Shown piece after piece: positions 62,167 to 64,000 of a DNA stretch of 64,000 bases. Within the stretch, counting starts at the first letter, position 1. Each line of letters begins with the position of its first letter. The notes under the pieces were generated by a model, which was given only the letters and a program-made list of their open reading frames with translations, did no database searches and was not told where the DNA came from. Both the position numbers and the translations under genes were made by a program. Origin of the DNA: Mesorhizobium sp. WSM3859 (GTDB taxonomy: Bacteria > Pseudomonadota > Alphaproteobacteria > Rhizobiales > Rhizobiaceae); contig NZ_NSGG01000015.1 in NCBI RefSeq assembly GCF_002295065.1, forward strand, positions 62,001 through 126,000. The letters run 5' to 3'.

Positions 62167-62646
62167 ATGTTTGAAGTCGCGATCAGCCCTGCTGTCAACG
62201 ATGACGAGGCGGCCCTTGCCAGCCCGTTCGTCAAATGCCTCGTGCGGCTGATCCGTGCTCAAGATTCCCACGGGTCCTGGGACGGCAAAGCGGACGCCGA
62301 GTTGCTGGCCGACTTCATCATCAGCAAGGAACTGCGCCGTGCGATTCCAATCATCGGCGATCCCGATCCGGACGTGCTGTGGAGACTCGACAAGTTTTAC
62401 ACTGCCGTCGCCCTTGCGATCGAGGAGCGCTCCGGCCTGATGGCATCGCCGATGATCGAAATGAGCCATGAGGGCTTCGGGCGCGTGCTTTTCACCGCCG
62501 GGCGGCTGGTCGTTCTGTCCAAGACCCTACGCGACGTCCACCGTTTCGGCTTCGAGGCGTTCTGCAAACTCGCCGCGGCCGGTACGAAACTGGTCGGCGA
62601 TGCCATGGCAGCCATCGAGGCCTATCCCGAGGTGGCTCGCGCATGA
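62167..62646 (+). CDS. NifX-associated protein, DUF269 family
   Basis: The 159-residue protein follows nifX in most alpha- and gamma-proteobacterial nif clusters; its role in cofactor delivery is unproven. Conserved parts are FVKCLVRLIRAQDSHGSWDG, LWRLDKFYTAVALAIEERSG and HEGFGRVLFTAGRLVVLSKT. The start follows GAGGAAAG. Its 3' end is duplicated as a relic at 24124-24216, where DUF683, fdxB and nifQ, the genes that normally come next, are found. Confidence 0.93.
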   Translation: MFEVAISPAVNDDEAALASPFVKCLVRLIRAQDSHGSWDGKADAELLADFIISKELRRAIPIIGDPDPDVLWRLDKFYTAVALAIEERSGLMASPMIEMSHEGFGRVLFTAGRLVVLSKTLRDVHRFGFEAFCKLAAAGTKLVGDAMAAIEAYPEVARA

Positions 62647-62670
62647 AACCGATTTTCGAGCAAGAGGATC

Positions 62671-63456
62671 ATGTCAGGCCTTGAGGAGCCGCGATGGCCA
62701 GCCCACGCGGCCAACGCGGTCGAGGCCAATTTGGTTCTCGGGGTAGCCCTGATGAAGCCACGCGTCCTGATCTGTTCGCAAGATGCGGAATTCTATCTGT
62801 TCCTCAGCCATATACTGGAGGTGGACGGCTTCGCCAGTGAGCCGGCAGGCGGCGCCAAGGAGGCGCTTGCAAAGGCCGACGAACGGGAATTCCAGGCCGT
62901 CGTGCTGGACTGCGGTCCAACAAGCCTTACCGGATCCGCAATCTGCGCCCGGCTCAAGCGGGAGCCCCGGACCGGGGGCGTGCCAATCATTGCCCTGATC
63001 GCGCCCGGCGCAGAGAACCAGCACCTGGATCTATTGAAGGCAGGCATCGACGAGAACTTTGTGCGGCCGATCGCGCCGGCCAAGTTGCTCGACTGTTTGC
63101 GGTCGAAGCTGGGGCTGGCGAAGCCGGGTTCAAACGGGGTTGAAAACGGCAGCTGGCTCTCTTTTGGCAACGTTAAGATGAATCTCGATGCCCGCCGGGT
63201 TTGCGGCAATGGCCATGACATTCATCTCGGACCGATCGAGTTCAACTTGCTGCGGCATTTGCTCGAGACTCCCGGCAAGGTCTTCAGCCGGGACGAGATG
63301 ATCGGCGCGGCCTGGCCGGCCAATATCCATGTCGGTGAACGCACAGTCGATGTCCACATCAGTCGGCTCAGAAGGGCGCTGGAGACGGCCTCGACCGATA
63401 TCGTCATCCGTACAGTGAGGTCGTCCGGCTACTCGCTCGAGAAGCTGGACGGCTGA
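62671..63456 (+). CDS. OmpR/PhoB-type response regulator with atypical receiver
   Basis: The 261-residue protein has a ~27-residue N-terminal extension, a receiver domain (~29-150) with the phospho-acceptor in AVVLDCGPTSLTG, and a winged-helix DNA-binding domain (~160-257: IHLGPIEFNLLRHLLETPGK, VDVHISRLRRALE). The usual switch Thr and Lys are replaced (PIIALIAPG and NFVRPIAP). No histidine kinase is adjacent. It directly follows the DUF269 gene and uses the ribosome-binding site and ATG that in the other copy belong to DUF683. An alternative start is ATG 62752. It is similar to NGR234 y4xI as I recall it. Confidence 0.88.
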   Translation: MSGLEEPRWPAHAANAVEANLVLGVALMKPRVLICSQDAEFYLFLSHILEVDGFASEPAGGAKEALAKADEREFQAVVLDCGPTSLTGSAICARLKREPRTGGVPIIALIAPGAENQHLDLLKAGIDENFVRPIAPAKLLDCLRSKLGLAKPGSNGVENGSWLSFGNVKMNLDARRVCGNGHDIHLGPIEFNLLRHLLETPGKVFSRDEMIGAAWPANIHVGERTVDVHISRLRRALETASTDIVIRTVRSSGYSLEKLDG

Positions 63457-63553
63457 ATCAAGTCCGGGTGTGGTGCCACTCCCTTTTCCTCGCGCTGTGA
63501 GCCGGTCTTGCGGCCTGAAACGCCGTCAACGAATACTCAGGAAGAAGCAGGAA

Positions 63554-64000
63554 ATGGCCTATAGAACCGTACTCTGTTTCACCGGCGCTGACCATTCCGA
63601 TCAGGACGTCAGAACTGCTGCCGGCTTGTGTGCGGAAATCGGCGCTCATCTTTCCGTACTGATTATATCCCCTGCGACGCTCTTTATGTGGCATCGGATC
63701 GGAGATGGTGTCCTCGAGTGGCCGGTAGGAATCGATCGATTTGCACAGGACGCGGTCAGGCTGGAAAAGCGCTCCAGCGATATCCAGAAACTGCTGGAAT
63801 CTATGTCGCTTACCTATGACGTTGACCCCGTCTATTGCGATCCGGCCAGCCTCGGTGAAGTGGCACGACAGCGGGCGCTCTGCGCCGACCTCACGATCAT
63901 CGGACCAGGGCTCCTCAACGACGAGAATCTCGGACCTCCTGTGGTCAACGGCTGCTTGTTCGATACGGGAAAACCGGCGCTCGTTGTGCCGAAGGGTGCT
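63554..64000 (+). CDS. Universal stress protein family (UspA), partial at window end
   Basis: The start ATG at 63554 follows GGAA. The frame (AYRTVLCFTGADHSDQDVRT, AAGLCAEIGAHLSVLIISPA, VYCDPASLGEVARQRALCAD, LTIIGPGLLNDENLG, FDTGKPALVVPKGA) stays open to the window edge, giving at least 149 residues of a Usp fold. Such proteins occur near nif and fix genes of rhizobia and respond to low oxygen or stress. The ATP-binding Gly motif is not complete in the visible part. Confidence 0.8.
   Translation, partial: MAYRTVLCFTGADHSDQDVRTAAGLCAEIGAHLSVLIISPATLFMWHRIGDGVLEWPVGIDRFAQDAVRLEKRSSDIQKLLESMSLTYDVDPVYCDPASLGEVARQRALCADLTIIGPGLLNDENLGPPVVNGCLFDTGKPALVVPKGA

Noticed and set aside
1..64000. CRISPR arrays, tRNA or rRNA genes
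   Set aside because: No regularly spaced repeats, tRNA-like cloverleaf ends or rRNA sequence were noticed while reading. A dedicated scan (tRNAscan, CRISPR finder) would settle it.

Overview
The window reads as part of the symbiosis island (symbiotic ICE) of a Mesorhizobium-type rhizobium. It carries Nod-factor fucosylation genes behind a nod box (nodZ-noeL-nolK), a near-complete nif/fix set (nifB-fdxN-nifZ-nifT, nifA, fixABCX, nifS/nifW, fdxB-nifQ, a second rpoN, nifHDKENX) and many insertion-sequence relics. The genus call rests on gene content and order recalled for Mesorhizobium and NGR234-type strains, not on a search.

Layout. 1-5.1 kb: a decayed sugar-gene fragment, a LacI regulator, dctA with a sigma54 promoter, and a PIN toxin/antitoxin pair. 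5.7-9.8 kb: an IS256 relic, then nod box, nodZ, noeL and nolK. 10.3-21.1 kb, all on the minus strand: nifS-nifW (one fused reading frame), fixA-fixB-fixC-fixX-nifA, then nifB-fdxN-nifZ-nifT and a SIR2-like gene. 21.4-25.4 kb, plus strand: an ABC exporter behind a copied nifH promoter and leader, a scar made of a nifH 5' relic joined to the 3' end of a DUF269 gene, then DUF683, fdxB and nifQ. 26.9-27.5 kb: peroxiredoxin-rpoN, minus strand. 28.3-34.5 kb: a P450/ferredoxin operon behind another nifH-type promoter, decaying into SnoaL-like, SDR and luciferase-like pseudogenes and cut by IS66 debris. 34.6-40.5 kb: an argininosuccinate-synthase-like enzyme, an RpiR regulator, an ATP-grasp ligase and a MATE exporter. 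40.6-43.6 kb: a CapA relic and three nested insertion sequences. 43.7-51.9 kb: M20 deacylase, a second RpiR regulator, a polar-amino-acid-type ABC importer, an M20D amidohydrolase and a CapA-like protein. 51.9-54.2 kb: IS630 and IS110 relics and a vapB with truncated vapC. 54.4-64 kb: nifHDK-nifEN-nifX-DUF269, a response regulator and a partial universal-stress protein.

How it works together. At least eleven -24/-12 sigma54 promoters, most with a TGT-N10-ACA NifA site or a one-mismatch version, tie nitrogenase structural, assembly, electron-transfer and sulfur genes to NifA and RpoN, both encoded here. Some of these promoters are recognisable copies of the nifH promoter plus leader.

The most interesting hypothesis concerns 34.6-51.9 kb. 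An ArgG-like enzyme, an ATP-grasp ligase and a MATE exporter each have their own sigma54 promoter. They sit next to an importer/hydrolase cassette whose RpiR regulator and CapA-like gene also have copies in the first block. This is the architecture of a rhizopine-like system: a compound made and exported by bacteroids and catabolised by free-living kin. The chemistry would differ from the known mos/moc system. This is inference and untested.
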